Below, piece by piece: positions 25,056 through 35,706 of a DNA stretch of 64,000 nt. This stretch comes from Pseudomonas sp. KU43P (GTDB lineage: Bacteria; Pseudomonadota; Gammaproteobacteria; Pseudomonadales; Pseudomonadaceae): positions 3,941,501-4,005,500 of the forward strand of contig NZ_AP019365.1 of NCBI RefSeq assembly GCF_033095865.1, written 5' to 3'. Both the position numbers and the translations under genes were made by a program. The stretch's first letter is position 1; each line of letters begins with the position of its first letter. The notes under the pieces are model-generated. The model was not told where the DNA came from and ran no database searches. It was given only the letters and a program-made list of their open reading frames with translations.

Positions 25056-27665
25056 GTGCTTGAAGCCTACCGCAAACACATCGAAGAGCGTGCCGCCCTG
25101 GGTATCGTGCCCCAGCCGCTGAACGCCGAACAAACTGCAGGCCTGGTCGAGCTGCTGAAAAACCCGCCGGCCGGCGAAGAAGCCTTCCTCGTAGACCTGA
25201 TCACCAACCGCGTTCCGCCAGGCGTGGACGAAGCTGCCTACGTCAAGGCTGCGTTCCTGTCTGCCGTCGCCAAGGGCGAAACCAAGTCGCCACTGATCGA
25301 CCGCAAGCACGCCACCGAGCTGCTGGGCACCATGCAAGGCGGCTACAACATCGAGACGCTGGTCGCGCTGCTGGATGACGCCGAACTGGGCGCCGTCGCG
25401 GCCGAACAGCTCAAGCACACCCTGCTGATGTTCGATGCCTTCCACGACGTGGCCGAAAAAGCCAAGGCGGGCAACACCCACGCCAAGGCCGTGCTGGACT
25501 CCTGGGCTGCCGGCGAGTGGTTCACCTCGCGCCCGGCCATCGCCGACAAGTACACCCTGACCGTGTTCAAGGTGCCTGGCGAAACCAACACCGACGACCT
25601 GTCCCCTGCTCCGGACGCCTGGTCGCGCCCTGACATCCCGCTGCACGCCCTGGCCATGCTGAAAATGGCCCGCGACGGCATCGAGCCGCAGCAGCCAGGT
25701 TCGGTCGGCCCGCTGGCCCAGATCGAAGCGGTCAAGGCCAAGGGCTTCCCGGTCGCCTACGTCGGTGACGTGGTCGGTACCGGTTCCTCGCGCAAATCCG
25801 CTACCAACTCGGTGCTGTGGTTCTTCGGCGACGACATCCCGTACGTGCCGAACAAGCGCGCCGGTGGCTTCTGCTTCGGCACCAAGATCGCCCCGATCTT
25901 CTACAACACCATGGAAGACGCCGGCGCCCTGCCGATCGAATTCGACTGCACCAACCTGGCCATGGGCGACGTCATCGACGTTTACCCGTTCAAGGGTGAA
26001 GTACGCCGTCACGGCAGCGATGAGCTGGTCACCAGCTTCCAGCTGAAAACCGAAGTACTGTTGGATGAAGTCCGCGCTGGCGGTCGTATCCCGCTGATCG
26101 TCGGCCGTGGCCTGACCGAGAAAGCCCGTGCCGAACTGGGCCAGGGCCCATCGGACCTGTTCAAGAAGCCAGAGCAGCCTGCCGACAGCGGCAAGGGCTT
26201 CACCCTGGCGCAGAAGATGGTCGGCCGCGCCTGCGGTCTGCCAGAAGGCCAGGGCGTACGCCCAGGTGCCTACTGCGAACCGAAGATGACCACCGTCGGC
26301 TCCCAGGACACCACTGGCCCGATGACCCGCGACGAGCTGAAAGACCTGGCGTGCCTGGGCTTCTCCGCCGACCTGGTGATGCAGTCGTTCTGCCACACCG
26401 CGGCCTATCCGAAGCCGATCGACGTCAACACCCACCACACCCTGCCAGACTTCATCCGCACCCGTGGCGGCGTGTCGCTGCGTCCGGGCGACGGCATCAT
26501 CCACAGCTGGCTGAACCGCATGCTGATGCCTGACACCGTGGGTACCGGTGGCGACTCGCACACCCGCTTCCCGATCGGTATCTCGTTCCCGGCCGGTTCC
26601 GGCCTGGTGGCCTTCGCCGCCGCCACCGGCGTCATGCCGCTGGACATGCCTGAGTCGATCCTGGTTCGTTTCAAGGGCAAGCTGCAGCCTGGCATCACCC
26701 TGCGTGACCTGGTGCATGCCATCCCTTACTACGCCATCCAGAAGGGCCTGCTGACCGTCGAGAAGAAAGGCAAGAAGAACGCCTTCTCCGGCCGCATCCT
26801 GGAAATCGAAGGCCTGGACGAACTGACCGTCGAGCAGGCTTTCGAGCTGTCCGACGCTTCGGCCGAGCGTTCCGCTGCCGGTTGCACCATCAAGCTGCCA
26901 GAGAAGGCCATTGCCGAGTACCTGACCTCCAACATCACCCTGCTGCGCTGGATGATCGGCGAAGGCTACGGCGATGCCCGTACCCTGGAGCGTCGCGCCC
27001 AGGCCATGGAAGCCTGGCTGGCCAAGCCTGAGCTGCTGTCGGCCGACGCCGATGCCGAATACGCCGAAATCATCGAAATCGACCTGGCCGACGTCAAGGA
27101 GCCTGTGCTCTGCGCGCCGAACGACCCGGACGATGCCCGCCTGCTGTCCTCGGTACAGGGCGAGAAGATCGACGAAGTGTTCATCGGTTCGTGCATGACC
27201 AACATCGGCCACTTCCGTGCCGCCGGCAAGCTGCTGGACAAGGTCAAGGGTGGCATTCCTACCCGTCTGTGGCTGGCTCCGCCAACCAAGATGGACGCCC
27301 ACCAGCTGACCGAAGAAGGCTACTACGGCATCTACGGCAAGGCCGGTGCGCGCATGGAAATGCCAGGCTGCTCGCTGTGCATGGGTAACCAGGCACGTGT
27401 GCAGACCGGTTCGACCGTGGTCTCCACCTCGACCCGTAACTTCCCGAACCGCCTGGGCGACGCGACCAACGTGTACCTGGCATCGGCAGAGCTGGCCGCT
27501 GTCGCTTCGATCATCGGCAAGCTGCCGACCGTTGAAGAGTACATGCAGTACGCGAAAGACATCGACAGCATGGCTGCCGACGTCTACCGCTACCTGAGCT
27601 TCGACCAGATCGCCGAGTTCCGCGAAGCGGCTGCCAACGCCAAGATCCCAGTGGTCCAGGCGTAA
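25056..27665 (+). CDS. acnB: Bifunctional aconitate hydratase 2 / 2-methylisocitrate dehydratase
   Basis: 869 residues from GTG 25056, with GAGG 9 bases upstream; the ATG at 25041 would overlap that site. The [4Fe-4S] ligands are C713 (GSCMTNIG), C772 and C775 (CSLCMGN), matching AcnB spacing, and the N-terminal HEAT-like and swivel domains are present. It interconverts citrate and isocitrate in the TCA cycle and hydrates 2-methylaconitate to 2-methylisocitrate, the step that follows AcnD and PrpF in the operon converging from the right. It ends at a strong terminator. Confidence 0.97.
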   Translation: MLEAYRKHIEERAALGIVPQPLNAEQTAGLVELLKNPPAGEEAFLVDLITNRVPPGVDEAAYVKAAFLSAVAKGETKSPLIDRKHATELLGTMQGGYNIETLVALLDDAELGAVAAEQLKHTLLMFDAFHDVAEKAKAGNTHAKAVLDSWAAGEWFTSRPAIADKYTLTVFKVPGETNTDDLSPAPDAWSRPDIPLHALAMLKMARDGIEPQQPGSVGPLAQIEAVKAKGFPVAYVGDVVGTGSSRKSATNSVLWFFGDDIPYVPNKRAGGFCFGTKIAPIFYNTMEDAGALPIEFDCTNLAMGDVIDVYPFKGEVRRHGSDELVTSFQLKTEVLLDEVRAGGRIPLIVGRGLTEKARAELGQGPSDLFKKPEQPADSGKGFTLAQKMVGRACGLPEGQGVRPGAYCEPKMTTVGSQDTTGPMTRDELKDLACLGFSADLVMQSFCHTAAYPKPIDVNTHHTLPDFIRTRGGVSLRPGDGIIHSWLNRMLMPDTVGTGGDSHTRFPIGISFPAGSGLVAFAAATGVMPLDMPESILVRFKGKLQPGITLRDLVHAIPYYAIQKGLLTVEKKGKKNAFSGRILEIEGLDELTVEQAFELSDASAERSAAGCTIKLPEKAIAEYLTSNITLLRWMIGEGYGDARTLERRAQAMEAWLAKPELLSADADAEYAEIIEIDLADVKEPVLCAPNDPDDARLLSSVQGEKIDEVFIGSCMTNIGHFRAAGKLLDKVKGGIPTRLWLAPPTKMDAHQLTEEGYYGIYGKAGARMEMPGCSLCMGNQARVQTGSTVVSTSTRNFPNRLGDATNVYLASAELAAVASIIGKLPTVEEYMQYAKDIDSMAADVYRYLSFDQIAEFREAAANAKIPVVQA

Positions 27666-27686
27666 GCTGAGCTGTAAGGTGTAAAG

Positions 27687-27717
27687 AAAACCCCGGTAGA
27701 GATGCCGGGGTTTTTTT
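27687..27717 (+). terminator. Rho-independent terminator of acnB
   Basis: AACCCCGG pairs with CCGGGGTT around a short loop and is followed by a run of seven T. It lies 22 bases after the acnB stop codon. Confidence 0.9.
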
Positions 27718-27729
27718 ATGGCCCTTTCG

Positions 27730-27810
27730 GGCCCTATCGCCGGCAAGCCGGCTCCCACAGGTACGGCGTTGCGCCAAACCTGTGGGAGCTGGCTTGCCGG
27801 CGATAGGGCC
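27730..27810. repeat. REPIN between convergent acnB and prpD
   Basis: An inverted REP pair with matching outer arms GGCCCTATCG and CGATAGGGCC; one T in the right element (GAGCTGGC) departs from the consensus. Confidence 0.9.
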
Positions 27811-27822
27811 GGTGAAGCCAGC

Positions 27823-29307
27823 CTAGATCACAAACAGATCCACAAACCTGTGCACTGGCGTGCCCTCCAGCGCCTGCTGGTCCTTGCACAAGGCAAAAAT
27901 CGCCTCACACCGCTGCCGCGCAAACCGTGTCGCCAGGTTCTCCCGGAACTTCGCCTCCAGCAACGGTATCCCCTCCTCCCGCCGACGCCGGTGCCCCAGC
28001 GGGTATTCCACTACCACCTGCTCGGTACTGCTCCCATCCTTGAAAAACACCTGCAACGCGTTGGCAATCGAACGCTTGTCCGGCTCCAGGTATTCGCGGC
28101 TGAATCGCGGATCTTCCACCACCTCCATTTTCTCGCGCAGCCGATCGATGCTCGGGTGCGCGGCGTGGAAGGCATCTTCGTAATCCTCGGCTTCCAGGCG
28201 CCCGAAGATCAACGGCACCGCCACCATGTACTGCAGGCAGTGATCGCGGTCGGCAGCATTGGCCAGCGGGCCCACCTTGGAGATGATGCGGATCGCCGAC
28301 TCCTGGGTGGTGATCACGATCCGGTCGATTTCATGCAGGCGATTGCGCACCTGCCGGTGCAGCATCAGCGCCGCCTCGCAGGCGGTCTGGGCGTGAAATT
28401 CGGCGGGGAAGCTGATCTTGAACAGCACGTTTTCCATCACGTAGCTGGCCAAGGGCTGCGGCAGGCTCAACGCCTGCTGAGCGGCAGGCTTGAGCGCCAG
28501 ATCCTTGTTGGTGTGGCTGAACGACACATCATAAAAGCCCCATTGCGGCGCCGTCAGCACCCCCGGCACGCCCATCTCGCCACGCAAGGCGATATCAGCC
28601 AGGCGCACACCACGGCTGGAGGCGTCCCCGGCGGCCCATGACTTGCGCGAGCCGGCGTTGGGCGCATGGCGATAGGTGCGCAAGGCCTGGCCGTCGACAA
28701 ATGCATGGGACAGCGCCGAAAGCAGTTGCTCGCGATTGGCCCCCATCAGCTTGGCGCACACTGCAGTGGACGCGACCTTCACCAGGATGACGTGGTCCAG
28801 GCCGACACGGTTGAACGCGTTCTCCAGCGCCAGCACACCCTGGATCTCGTGGGCCATGACCATGGCTTCGAGCACTTCGCGCATCTTCAGCGGGGCTTCG
28901 CCGTTGGCCCCGTGCTTCTGTGACAGGTGATCAGCCACCGCCAGGATGCCACCGAGGTTGTCCGAAGGGTGGGCCCACTCCGCCGCCAGCCAGGTGTCGT
29001 TGTAATCCAGCCAGCGCACGGTGCAGCCGATGTCCCAGGCCGCCTTGACCGGGTCCAGGCGATAGGCGGTGCCGGGCACACGGGCACCGTTGGGGACCAC
29101 GGTACCTTCGACGATCGGGCCAAGGTGTTTGGTGCATTCGGGGAAGCGCAGGGCAAGCAGGCCGCAGCCGAGGGTGTCGATCAGGCAGTTGCGTGCGGTG
29201 TCCAGCGCCTCGGGGGATTCGACCCGGTAGGTGAGGACGTAGTCAGCGAGGGTTTGCAACACCCGGTCGTAGTCCGGGCGGTCATTGAGGTCCGAGTTGG
29301 CGCTCAT
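27823..29307 (-). CDS. prpD: 2-methylcitrate dehydratase PrpD
   Basis: 494 residues from ATG 29307, with AGGAG just upstream; the frame extending to 29451 runs through a REPIN and is not coding. It has the MmgE/PrpD fold with the blocks [23 protein letters not shown] and [16 protein letters not shown]. PrpD dehydrates (2S,3S)-2-methylcitrate without iron-sulphur. It is encoded together with the alternative AcnD/PrpF pair, so the cell has two routes for the same step. Last gene of the prp operon. Confidence 0.95.
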   Translation of the reverse strand: MSANSDLNDRPDYDRVLQTLADYVLTYRVESPEALDTARNCLIDTLGCGLLALRFPECTKHLGPIVEGTVVPNGARVPGTAYRLDPVKAAWDIGCTVRWLDYNDTWLAAEWAHPSDNLGGILAVADHLSQKHGANGEAPLKMREVLEAMVMAHEIQGVLALENAFNRVGLDHVILVKVASTAVCAKLMGANREQLLSALSHAFVDGQALRTYRHAPNAGSRKSWAAGDASSRGVRLADIALRGEMGVPGVLTAPQWGFYDVSFSHTNKDLALKPAAQQALSLPQPLASYVMENVLFKISFPAEFHAQTACEAALMLHRQVRNRLHEIDRIVITTQESAIRIISKVGPLANAADRDHCLQYMVAVPLIFGRLEAEDYEDAFHAAHPSIDRLREKMEVVEDPRFSREYLEPDKRSIANALQVFFKDGSSTEQVVVEYPLGHRRRREEGIPLLEAKFRENLATRFARQRCEAIFALCKDQQALEGTPVHRFVDLFVI

Positions 29308-29340
29308 CTTCTGCTCCTGTGAATGGGGGCTGCCTTGCAG

Positions 29341-29430
29341 CCCATCGCCGGCAAGCCGGCTCCCACAGGAGGAGTGCTGCGCCCTTGAAACAGGCGCTGC
29401 ACCCGTGGGAGCTGGCTTGCCGGCGATGGG
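29341..29430. repeat. REPIN in the prpF-prpD gap
   Basis: An inverted REP pair with base arms CCCATCG and CGATGGG, inside the prp operon. Confidence 0.9.
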
Positions 29431-29475
29431 CCGCAGAGCGGCCCCAGTCATCGAAAGCCGAGCGCCAGTGGTGCA

Positions 29476-30666
29476 TCAGAAGCTGTCGCCAGGCACCCTC
29501 ACCCAGCCTTCCATCAGCACGCGAGCACTGCGGCTCATGATTGCCTTGGTCACCGTCCACTCGCCATTCACCTGACGCGCCTCGGCTCCCACGCGCAGGG
29601 TGCCGGACGGATGCCCGAAGCGCACGGCGCTGCGCTCGCCCCCGCCAGCGGCGAGGTTGACCAGGGTGCCAGGAATGGCAGCGGCGGTACCGATCGCCAC
29701 CGCGGCAGTGCCCATCATTGCGTGGTGCAGCTTGCCCATGGACAGCGCACGCACCAGCAGGTCGATGTCACTTGCTGCGACAGCCTTGCCACTGGACGCA
29801 GTGTAGGTGCTTGGCGGCGCAACGAAAGCGACCTTGGGCGTGTGCTGACGCCCGGCAGCGTGGTCGACGTTCTCGATCAGGCCCATGCGCACCGCGCCAT
29901 AGGCGCGGATCGTCTCGAAACGCAGCAGCGCCTGCGGATCACCATTGATGGCGTCCTGCAACTCGGTACCGGTGTAGCCGATATCGGCGGCGTTGACGAA
30001 GATGGTCGGGATGCCGGCATTGATCAGCGTGACCTTGAAGCAACCGACACCTGGCACGTCCAGCTCGTCCACCAGGTTACCGGTGGGGAACATGGCGCCA
30101 CCGTCACCGTCTTCATCGGCAGCCGGATCGAGGAACTCGAGCTGCACTTCGGCCGCCGGGAAGGTGACACCGTCGAGTTCGAAATCGCCGGTTTCCTGCA
30201 CTTCACCTTCGCTCATCGGCACGTGGGCGATGATGGTCTTGCCGATATTGGCCTGCCAGATGCGCACGGTGGCGATGCCGTTGCGCGGAAGGCGCGCCGG
30301 GTCGACCAGGCCGCTGCTGATGGCGTAGGAACCGACAGCGGCGGACAGGTTGCCGCAGTTGCCGCTCCAGTCGACGAAAGCCTTGTCGATCGAGACCTGG
30401 CCGAACAGGTAGTCGACATCGTGGTCGGGCTTGCTGCCGGGCGAGAGGATCACGGTCTTGCTGGTGCTCGACGTGGCGCCGCCCATGCCGTCGATCTGCT
30501 TGCCGTAAGGATCCGGGCTGCCGATCACCCGCAGCAGCAGGGCATCACGGGCCGGGCCAGGAACCTGGGCGGATTCGGGAAGGTCTTGCAGGCGGAAGAA
30601 CACGCCCTTGCTGGTGCCGCCACGGATGTAGGTGGCAGGGACTTTGATCTGGGGTACATGTGGCAT
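29476..30666 (-). CDS. prpF: 2-methylaconitate cis-trans isomerase PrpF
   Basis: 396 residues from ATG 30666. PrpF has the diaminopimelate-epimerase-like fold; the N-terminal RGGTSKGVFF and DYLFGQVSIDKAFVDWSGNC blocks are family hallmarks, the latter carrying the active-site cysteine. It isomerises the trans-2-methylaconitate made by AcnD to the cis form used by AcnB. Lies between acnD and prpD. Confidence 0.95.
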   Translation of the reverse strand: MPHVPQIKVPATYIRGGTSKGVFFRLQDLPESAQVPGPARDALLLRVIGSPDPYGKQIDGMGGATSSTSKTVILSPGSKPDHDVDYLFGQVSIDKAFVDWSGNCGNLSAAVGSYAISSGLVDPARLPRNGIATVRIWQANIGKTIIAHVPMSEGEVQETGDFELDGVTFPAAEVQLEFLDPAADEDGDGGAMFPTGNLVDELDVPGVGCFKVTLINAGIPTIFVNAADIGYTGTELQDAINGDPQALLRFETIRAYGAVRMGLIENVDHAAGRQHTPKVAFVAPPSTYTASSGKAVAASDIDLLVRALSMGKLHHAMMGTAAVAIGTAAAIPGTLVNLAAGGGERSAVRFGHPSGTLRVGAEARQVNGEWTVTKAIMSRSARVLMEGWVRVPGDSF

Positions 30667-30713
30667 TGGCTGTGTCCTGTCTTGAAGGTAAGTCGCCGCT
30701 GGGGGCGCCATGC

Positions 30714-30778
30714 GCCCTATCGCCGGCAAGCCGGCTCCCACCGGGATGGTGTGGGAGCCGGCTTGCCGGCGATAGGGC
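30714..30778. repeat. REPIN in the acnD-prpF gap
   Basis: An inverted REP pair with base arms GCCCTATCG and CGATAGGGC and a spacer of about ten bases. Confidence 0.9.
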
Positions 30779-30799
30779 TGCACAGCAGCCCCCTACTGC

Positions 30800-33388
30800 T
30801 TAAGCCGAAGCTTCGAGGAAGTCCTGGGCAAAGCGCTGCAGCACCCCACCCGCCTCGTAGATCGACACTTCCTCGGCGGTATCCAGGCGGCAGGTCACCG
30901 GCACCTCGATGCGCTCACCGTTGGCGCGCGTGACCACCAGGGTCAGGGTCGCACGCGGGGTACGCGCACCCAGCACATCGTAGGTTTCGCTGCCATCCAG
31001 CCCCAGGGTCTTGCGGTCGGTACCTGGCTTGAACTCCAGCGGCAGCACGCCCATGCCCACCAGGTTGGTGCGGTGGATACGCTCGAAGCCTTCGGCAACG
31101 ATCGCCTCGACACCGGCCAAGCGCACACCCTTGGCCGCCCAGTCACGCGACGAGCCCTGGCCATAGTCGGCACCGGCCACGATGATCAGCGGCTGCTTGC
31201 GCTCCATGTAGGTCTCGATGGCTTCCCACATGCGGGTCACCTTGCCTTCCGGCTCGATGCGCGCCAGCGAGCCCTGCTTCACGCTGCCATCTTCCTTGCG
31301 CACCATTTCGTTGAACAGCTTGGGGTTGGCGAAGGTGGCGCGCTGGGCGGTCAGGTGATCGCCGCGGTGGGTGGCGTAGGAGTTGAAGTCCTCTTCCGGC
31401 AGGCCCATTTTCGCCAAGTATTCACCCGCCGCGCTGTCCATCATGATGGCGTTGGACGGCGACAGGTGGTCGGTAGTGATGTTGTCCGGCAGCACCGCCA
31501 GTGGGCGCATGCCGCGCAGGCTGCGCTCACCGGCCAGGGCGCCTTCCCAGTACGGCGGGCGGCGGATGTAGGTGCTCATCGGGCGCCAGTCATACAGCGG
31601 CGCCACTTTCGGGCCTCGGTCTTCCTCGATGGCGAACATCGGGATGTAGACCTTGCGGAACTGCTCCGGCTTGACCGCCGCACGCACCACCGCGTCGATC
31701 TCTTCGTCGCTCGGCCAGATGTCCTTGAGGCGGATTTCCTTGCCGTCGATCACGCCCAGCACATCCTTCTCGATGTCGAAGCGGATGGTGCCGGCAATGG
31801 CGTAGGCCACCACCAGCGGCGGCGAGGCAAGGAAGGCCTGCTTGGCGTAAGGGTGGATACGCCCGTCGAAGTTGCGGTTGCCCGACAGCACGGCGGTGGC
31901 GTACAGGTCGCGGTCGATGATCTCCTGCTGGATTACCGGGTCCAGGGCACCGGACATGCCGTTGCAGGTGGTGCAGGCGAAGGCGACGATGCCGAAGCCC
32001 AGTTGCTCCAGCTCCTTCTCCAGGCCCGCCTCTTCCAGGTACAGCTGCACGGCCTTGGAGCCGGGCGCCAGCGACGACTTGACCCACGGTTTGCGGCCCA
32101 GGCCCAGCTTGTTGGCGTTGCGCGCCAGCAAGCCTGCGGCAATCACGTTGCGCGGGTTGCTGGTGTTGGTGCAACTGGTGATGGCCGCGATGATCACTGC
32201 GCCGTCCGGCATCTGCCCCGGCACCTCCTCCCAGGCGCCGGCGATACCTTTGGCCGCCAGGTCGCTGGTAGCGACGCGGGCGTGCGGGTTGGACGGGCCG
32301 GCCATGTTGCGCACCACGCTCGACAGGTCGAAGTGCAGCACGCGCTCGTATTCGGCCTTGGCCAGGCTGTCAGCCCACAGGCCGGTGGCCTTGGCGTAGG
32401 TTTCCACCAGCTTGACCTGCTGCTCTTCGCGGCCGGTCAGCTTGAGGTAGTCGATGGTTTGCTGATCGATGGCGAACATCGCAGCGGTGGCGCCGTATTC
32501 CGGGGCCATGTTGGAGATGGTCGCGCGGTCGCCCAGGGTCAGGGCGCGCGCACCCTCACCGTAGAATTCGAGGTAGGCACCCACCACCTTCTGCTTGCGC
32601 AGGAACTCGGTCAGGGCCAGCACCAGGTCGGTGGCGGTGATGTTCGGGGCCAGCTTGCCGCCGAGCTCGACACCGACGATTTCCGGCAGGCGCATCCACG
32701 AGGCGCGGCCGAGCATGACGTTTTCGGCTTCCAGGCCACCGACACCGATGGCGATCACGCCCAGGGCATCCACGTGCGGGGTGTGGCTGTCGGTGCCGAC
32801 GCAGGTATCCGGGTAGGCCACGCCGCGGTCGTTGTGGATCACCGGCGACATTTTCTCCAGGTTGATCTGGTGCATGATGCCGTTGCCGGGCTGGATCACG
32901 TCGACGTTCTTGAACGCCTTCTTGGTCCAGTTGATGAAATGGAAGCGGTCTTCGTTGCGGCGGTCTTCGATGGCGCGGTTCTTCTCGAACGCCTGCGGGT
33001 CGTAGCCGCCACACTCGACGGCCAGCGAGTGGTCGACGATCAGTTGCACCGGCACCACCGGGTTGACCTGGGCGGGGTCGCCACCTTTGTCGGCGATGGC
33101 GTCACGCAGGCCAGCAAGGTCGACCAGGGCGGTCTGGCCGAGGATGTCATGGCACACCACGCGGGCCGGGAACCAGGGGAAGTCGAGGTCGCGCTTGCGC
33201 TCGATCAGCTGGCTCAGCGAGGCGTCGAGGGTGGCCGGGTCACAGCGGCGCACCAGGTTTTCGGCGAGCACGCGGGAGGTGTAGGGCAGGCCATCGTACG
33301 CGCCGGGCTTGATCGCCTCGACCGCGGCGCGGGCGTCGAAATAGTCCAGGTCGGTGCCTGGAAGGTTCTTGCGGTAGGTGGTATTCAT
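30800..33388 (-). CDS. acnD: Fe/S-dependent 2-methylisocitrate/2-methylcitrate dehydratase AcnD
   Basis: 862 residues from ATG 33388. An aconitase A-type protein with the cluster cysteines in TSCTNTSNP and ACTTCNGMSG, and swivel-domain motifs YGQGSSRDWAAKG and GSARIEP-like blocks. In the prp context this is AcnD, which dehydrates 2-methylcitrate to trans-2-methylaconitate and needs PrpF. The long frame upstream to 33601 crosses a REPIN and is not used. Confusion with AcnA is possible by similarity, but the location settles it. Confidence 0.93.
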   Translation of the reverse strand: MNTTYRKNLPGTDLDYFDARAAVEAIKPGAYDGLPYTSRVLAENLVRRCDPATLDASLSQLIERKRDLDFPWFPARVVCHDILGQTALVDLAGLRDAIADKGGDPAQVNPVVPVQLIVDHSLAVECGGYDPQAFEKNRAIEDRRNEDRFHFINWTKKAFKNVDVIQPGNGIMHQINLEKMSPVIHNDRGVAYPDTCVGTDSHTPHVDALGVIAIGVGGLEAENVMLGRASWMRLPEIVGVELGGKLAPNITATDLVLALTEFLRKQKVVGAYLEFYGEGARALTLGDRATISNMAPEYGATAAMFAIDQQTIDYLKLTGREEQQVKLVETYAKATGLWADSLAKAEYERVLHFDLSSVVRNMAGPSNPHARVATSDLAAKGIAGAWEEVPGQMPDGAVIIAAITSCTNTSNPRNVIAAGLLARNANKLGLGRKPWVKSSLAPGSKAVQLYLEEAGLEKELEQLGFGIVAFACTTCNGMSGALDPVIQQEIIDRDLYATAVLSGNRNFDGRIHPYAKQAFLASPPLVVAYAIAGTIRFDIEKDVLGVIDGKEIRLKDIWPSDEEIDAVVRAAVKPEQFRKVYIPMFAIEEDRGPKVAPLYDWRPMSTYIRRPPYWEGALAGERSLRGMRPLAVLPDNITTDHLSPSNAIMMDSAAGEYLAKMGLPEEDFNSYATHRGDHLTAQRATFANPKLFNEMVRKEDGSVKQGSLARIEPEGKVTRMWEAIETYMERKQPLIIVAGADYGQGSSRDWAAKGVRLAGVEAIVAEGFERIHRTNLVGMGVLPLEFKPGTDRKTLGLDGSETYDVLGARTPRATLTLVVTRANGERIEVPVTCRLDTAEEVSIYEAGGVLQRFAQDFLEASA

Positions 33389-33450
33389 ATCGTTATCAGG
33401 CTCGGTCACGGTGCGGTCGTGGAATTTATGGCCCTGGGTGCCAGCGGCGC

Positions 33451-33527
33451 CCTCATCGCCGGCAATCCGGCTCCCACAGGGGTGTACAGGCGCTGTACCT
33501 GTGGGAGCCGGCTTGCCGGCAATGAGG
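33451..33527. repeat. REPIN in the prpC-acnD gap
   Basis: An inverted REP pair with base arms CCTCATCG and (C)AATGAGG. Both arms carry single changes (GGCAATCC on the left, GGCAATG on the right). Confidence 0.88.
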
Positions 33528-33554
33528 CCAGCACAGCCAGCCCCATTGTTCGAC

Positions 33555-34682
33555 TCAGCGCTGCTCGATCGGCACGAACTGGCGCTGTTCGACGCCGACA
33601 TACTCGGCGCTCGGGCGAATGATGCGGTTGTTGGCGCGCTGCTCGAACACGTGCGCAGCCCAGCCGGTCAGGCGCGAGCAGACGAAGATCGGGGTGAACA
33701 GCTTGGTCGGGATACCCATGAAGTGGTATGCCGATGCATGATAGAAGTCGGCGTTGGGGAACAGGCGTTTCTGCTCCCACATGGTCTTGTCGATGGCCTC
33801 GGAGACCGGGTACAAGACCTTGTCACCCACCTCGTCGGCGAGCTGCTTCGACCAGCCCTTGATCACCTCGTTGCGCGGGTCGGACTCTTTGTAGATGGCA
33901 TGGCCGAAGCCCATGATCTTGTCCTTGCGCTCGAGCATGCGCAGCAGCTCGGCGGTAGCTTCCTGCGGGCTCTGGAAGCGTTCGATCAGCTCCATCGCTG
34001 CCTCGTTGGCACCGCCGTGCAGCGGGCCGCGCAGCGAGCCGATGGCAGCGGTAACGCACGAATACAGGTCGGACAGGGTCGAGGCGCAGACGCGCGCGGT
34101 GAAGGTGGAGGCGTTGAACTCGTGCTCTGCATAGAGGATCAGCGACACGTTCATCACCTTCACGTGCAGTGCGCTCGGCTTCTTGCCGTGCAGCAGGTGC
34201 AGGAAGTGGCCGCCGAGGGTGTCTTCGTCACTGGTGCAGTCGATGCGCACGCCATGGTGGCTGAAGCGGTACCAGTAGCACATCACCGCCGGGAACAGCG
34301 CCAGCAGGCGGTCGGTCTTCTCACGCTGGGCTTCGAAGGTCAGCTCCGGCTCCAGGGTGCCGAGCACCGAGCAGCCGGTGCGCATCACGTCCATCGGGTG
34401 GGCATCACGCGGGATGCGCTCGAGCACTTCCTTCAGTGCCTGGGGCAGGTCGCGCAGGCCCTTGAGCTTGCGCTTGTAGTCAGCCAGCTCGGCCTGGGTC
34501 GGCAGCTCGCCGTACAACAGCAGGTAGGCCACTTCCTCGAATTCGGCCCCGGCCGCCAGGTCGCGGACGTCGTAGCCACGGTAGGTCAGGCCGGCACCGG
34601 CCTGGCCAACGGTCGACAGCGCGGTCTGGCCGGCCACCTGGCCGCGCAGGCCTGCGCCACTGAGTACTTTTGCTTCGGCCAT
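33555..34682 (-). CDS. prpC: 2-methylcitrate synthase
   Basis: A 375-residue citrate-synthase-fold enzyme with catalytic H222 (LHGGANEA), H261 (GFGHAIYK) and D312 (NADFYHAS). It is shorter than the TCA citrate synthase, as PrpC proteins are. It condenses propionyl-CoA with oxaloacetate to 2-methylcitrate. AAAGGAG precedes the start. Its gene follows prpB after 133 bases that contain a decayed REPIN. Confidence 0.95.
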   Translation of the reverse strand: MAEAKVLSGAGLRGQVAGQTALSTVGQAGAGLTYRGYDVRDLAAGAEFEEVAYLLLYGELPTQAELADYKRKLKGLRDLPQALKEVLERIPRDAHPMDVMRTGCSVLGTLEPELTFEAQREKTDRLLALFPAVMCYWYRFSHHGVRIDCTSDEDTLGGHFLHLLHGKKPSALHVKVMNVSLILYAEHEFNASTFTARVCASTLSDLYSCVTAAIGSLRGPLHGGANEAAMELIERFQSPQEATAELLRMLERKDKIMGFGHAIYKESDPRNEVIKGWSKQLADEVGDKVLYPVSEAIDKTMWEQKRLFPNADFYHASAYHFMGIPTKLFTPIFVCSRLTGWAAHVFEQRANNRIIRPSAEYVGVEQRQFVPIEQR

Positions 34683-34746
34683 GGTGTTTCTCCTTTCTTG
34701 AATTTGTTATGGAATCTTTTCTGGCTGATTCGAAGGTGTTGCTGCC

Positions 34747-34810
34747 GGCCCTATCGCCGGCAAGCCGGCTCCCACACCGAGCGGTTGTGTCGCGCCTGTG
34801 GGAACCGGCA
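34747..34810. repeat. Decayed REPIN in the prpB-prpC gap
   Basis: The left element GGCCCTATCGCCGGCAAGCC is intact. The right one survives only as CCTGTGGGAACCGGC and has lost its palindromic half. Confidence 0.75.
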
Positions 34811-34815
34811 CAGGC

Positions 34816-35706
34816 TCAACCTTTCTTCTGCGCGAACAATGCATCCAGGCTCTGCTCGAAGGCGTGGTAGCCAATGGCATCGTAGAGCTCCATGCGGGTC
34901 TGCATGGTGTCGATCACATTCTTCTGGGTGCCGTCACGGCGCAGCGCGGTGTACACATTCTCGGCCGCCTTGTTCATGGCACGGAACGCCGACAGCGGGT
35001 ACAGCACCAGCGACACATCGACCTCGCCCAGCTCCTGGGTGGTGTACAGCGGCGTGGCTCCGAACTCGGTGATGTTGGCCAGGATCGGCGCCTTCACCCG
35101 GTCGGCGAAGGTCTTGTACATCGCAAGCTCGGTGATGGCTTCCGGGAAGACCATGTCGGCACCGGCTTCGACGCAGGCAGCGGCACGGTCCAGTGCAGCG
35201 TTCAGGCCTTCCACGGCCAGGGCGTCGGTACGCGCCATGATCACGAAGCTGTCATCGGTGCGGGCATCCACCGCCGCCTTGATGCGGTCGACCATCTCCT
35301 GCTGGGAAACGATCTCCTTGTTCGGCCGGTGGCCACAGCGCTTGGCGCCCACCTGGTCCTCGATGTGAATGGCAGCAGCGCCGAACTTGATCATCGAGCG
35401 CACGGTACGGGCCACGTTGAAGGCCGAGGCACCGAAGCCGGTGTCGACATCCACCAGCAGCGGCAGGTCGCAGACATCGGTGATGCGCCGCACGTCGGTC
35501 AGCACGTCGTCCAGGCCGGTGATGCCAAGGTCCGGCAGGCCCAGGGAGCCTGCGGCAACACCGCCGCCGGAGAGGTAGATGGCCTTGAAACCGGCGCGCT
35601 TGGCCAGCAGGGCGTGGTTGGCGTTGATCGCGCCGACCACTTGCAGCGGATGTTCGGCGGCAACGGCGTCGCGGAAACGCTGACCGGGGGTGCTCTTCAC
35701 AGTCAT
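34816..35706 (-). CDS. prpB: 2-methylisocitrate lyase
   Basis: A 296-residue ICL/PEP-mutase superfamily enzyme. Motifs YLSGGG (44-49), DVDTGFG (86-92), E116/D117 in IEDQ and the catalytic loop KRCGH with C124 are present. It splits 2-methylisocitrate into pyruvate and succinate, ending the cycle. Its ATG overlaps the stop of the GntR gene (ATGA), so the regulator and first enzyme are translationally coupled. Confidence 0.96.
   Translation of the reverse strand: MTVKSTPGQRFRDAVAAEHPLQVVGAINANHALLAKRAGFKAIYLSGGGVAAGSLGLPDLGITGLDDVLTDVRRITDVCDLPLLVDVDTGFGASAFNVARTVRSMIKFGAAAIHIEDQVGAKRCGHRPNKEIVSQQEMVDRIKAAVDARTDDSFVIMARTDALAVEGLNAALDRAAACVEAGADMVFPEAITELAMYKTFADRVKAPILANITEFGATPLYTTQELGEVDVSLVLYPLSAFRAMNKAAENVYTALRRDGTQKNVIDTMQTRMELYDAIGYHAFEQSLDALFAQKKG

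Noticed and set aside
24831..27758. 975-codon open frame antisense to acnB
   Set aside because: It mirrors a GC-rich coding gene, has low-complexity V/H/Q/A-rich translation and no ribosome-binding site. Similar antisense frames at 2647-4896, 11623-13680 and 31073-33622 were rejected for the same reason.
29308..29451. N-terminal extension of prpD through the REPIN
   Set aside because: The added residues are a translation of the repeat (GKPAPTG, SRLAGD) that also appears in frames beside other REPINs; AGGAG marks the start at 29307.
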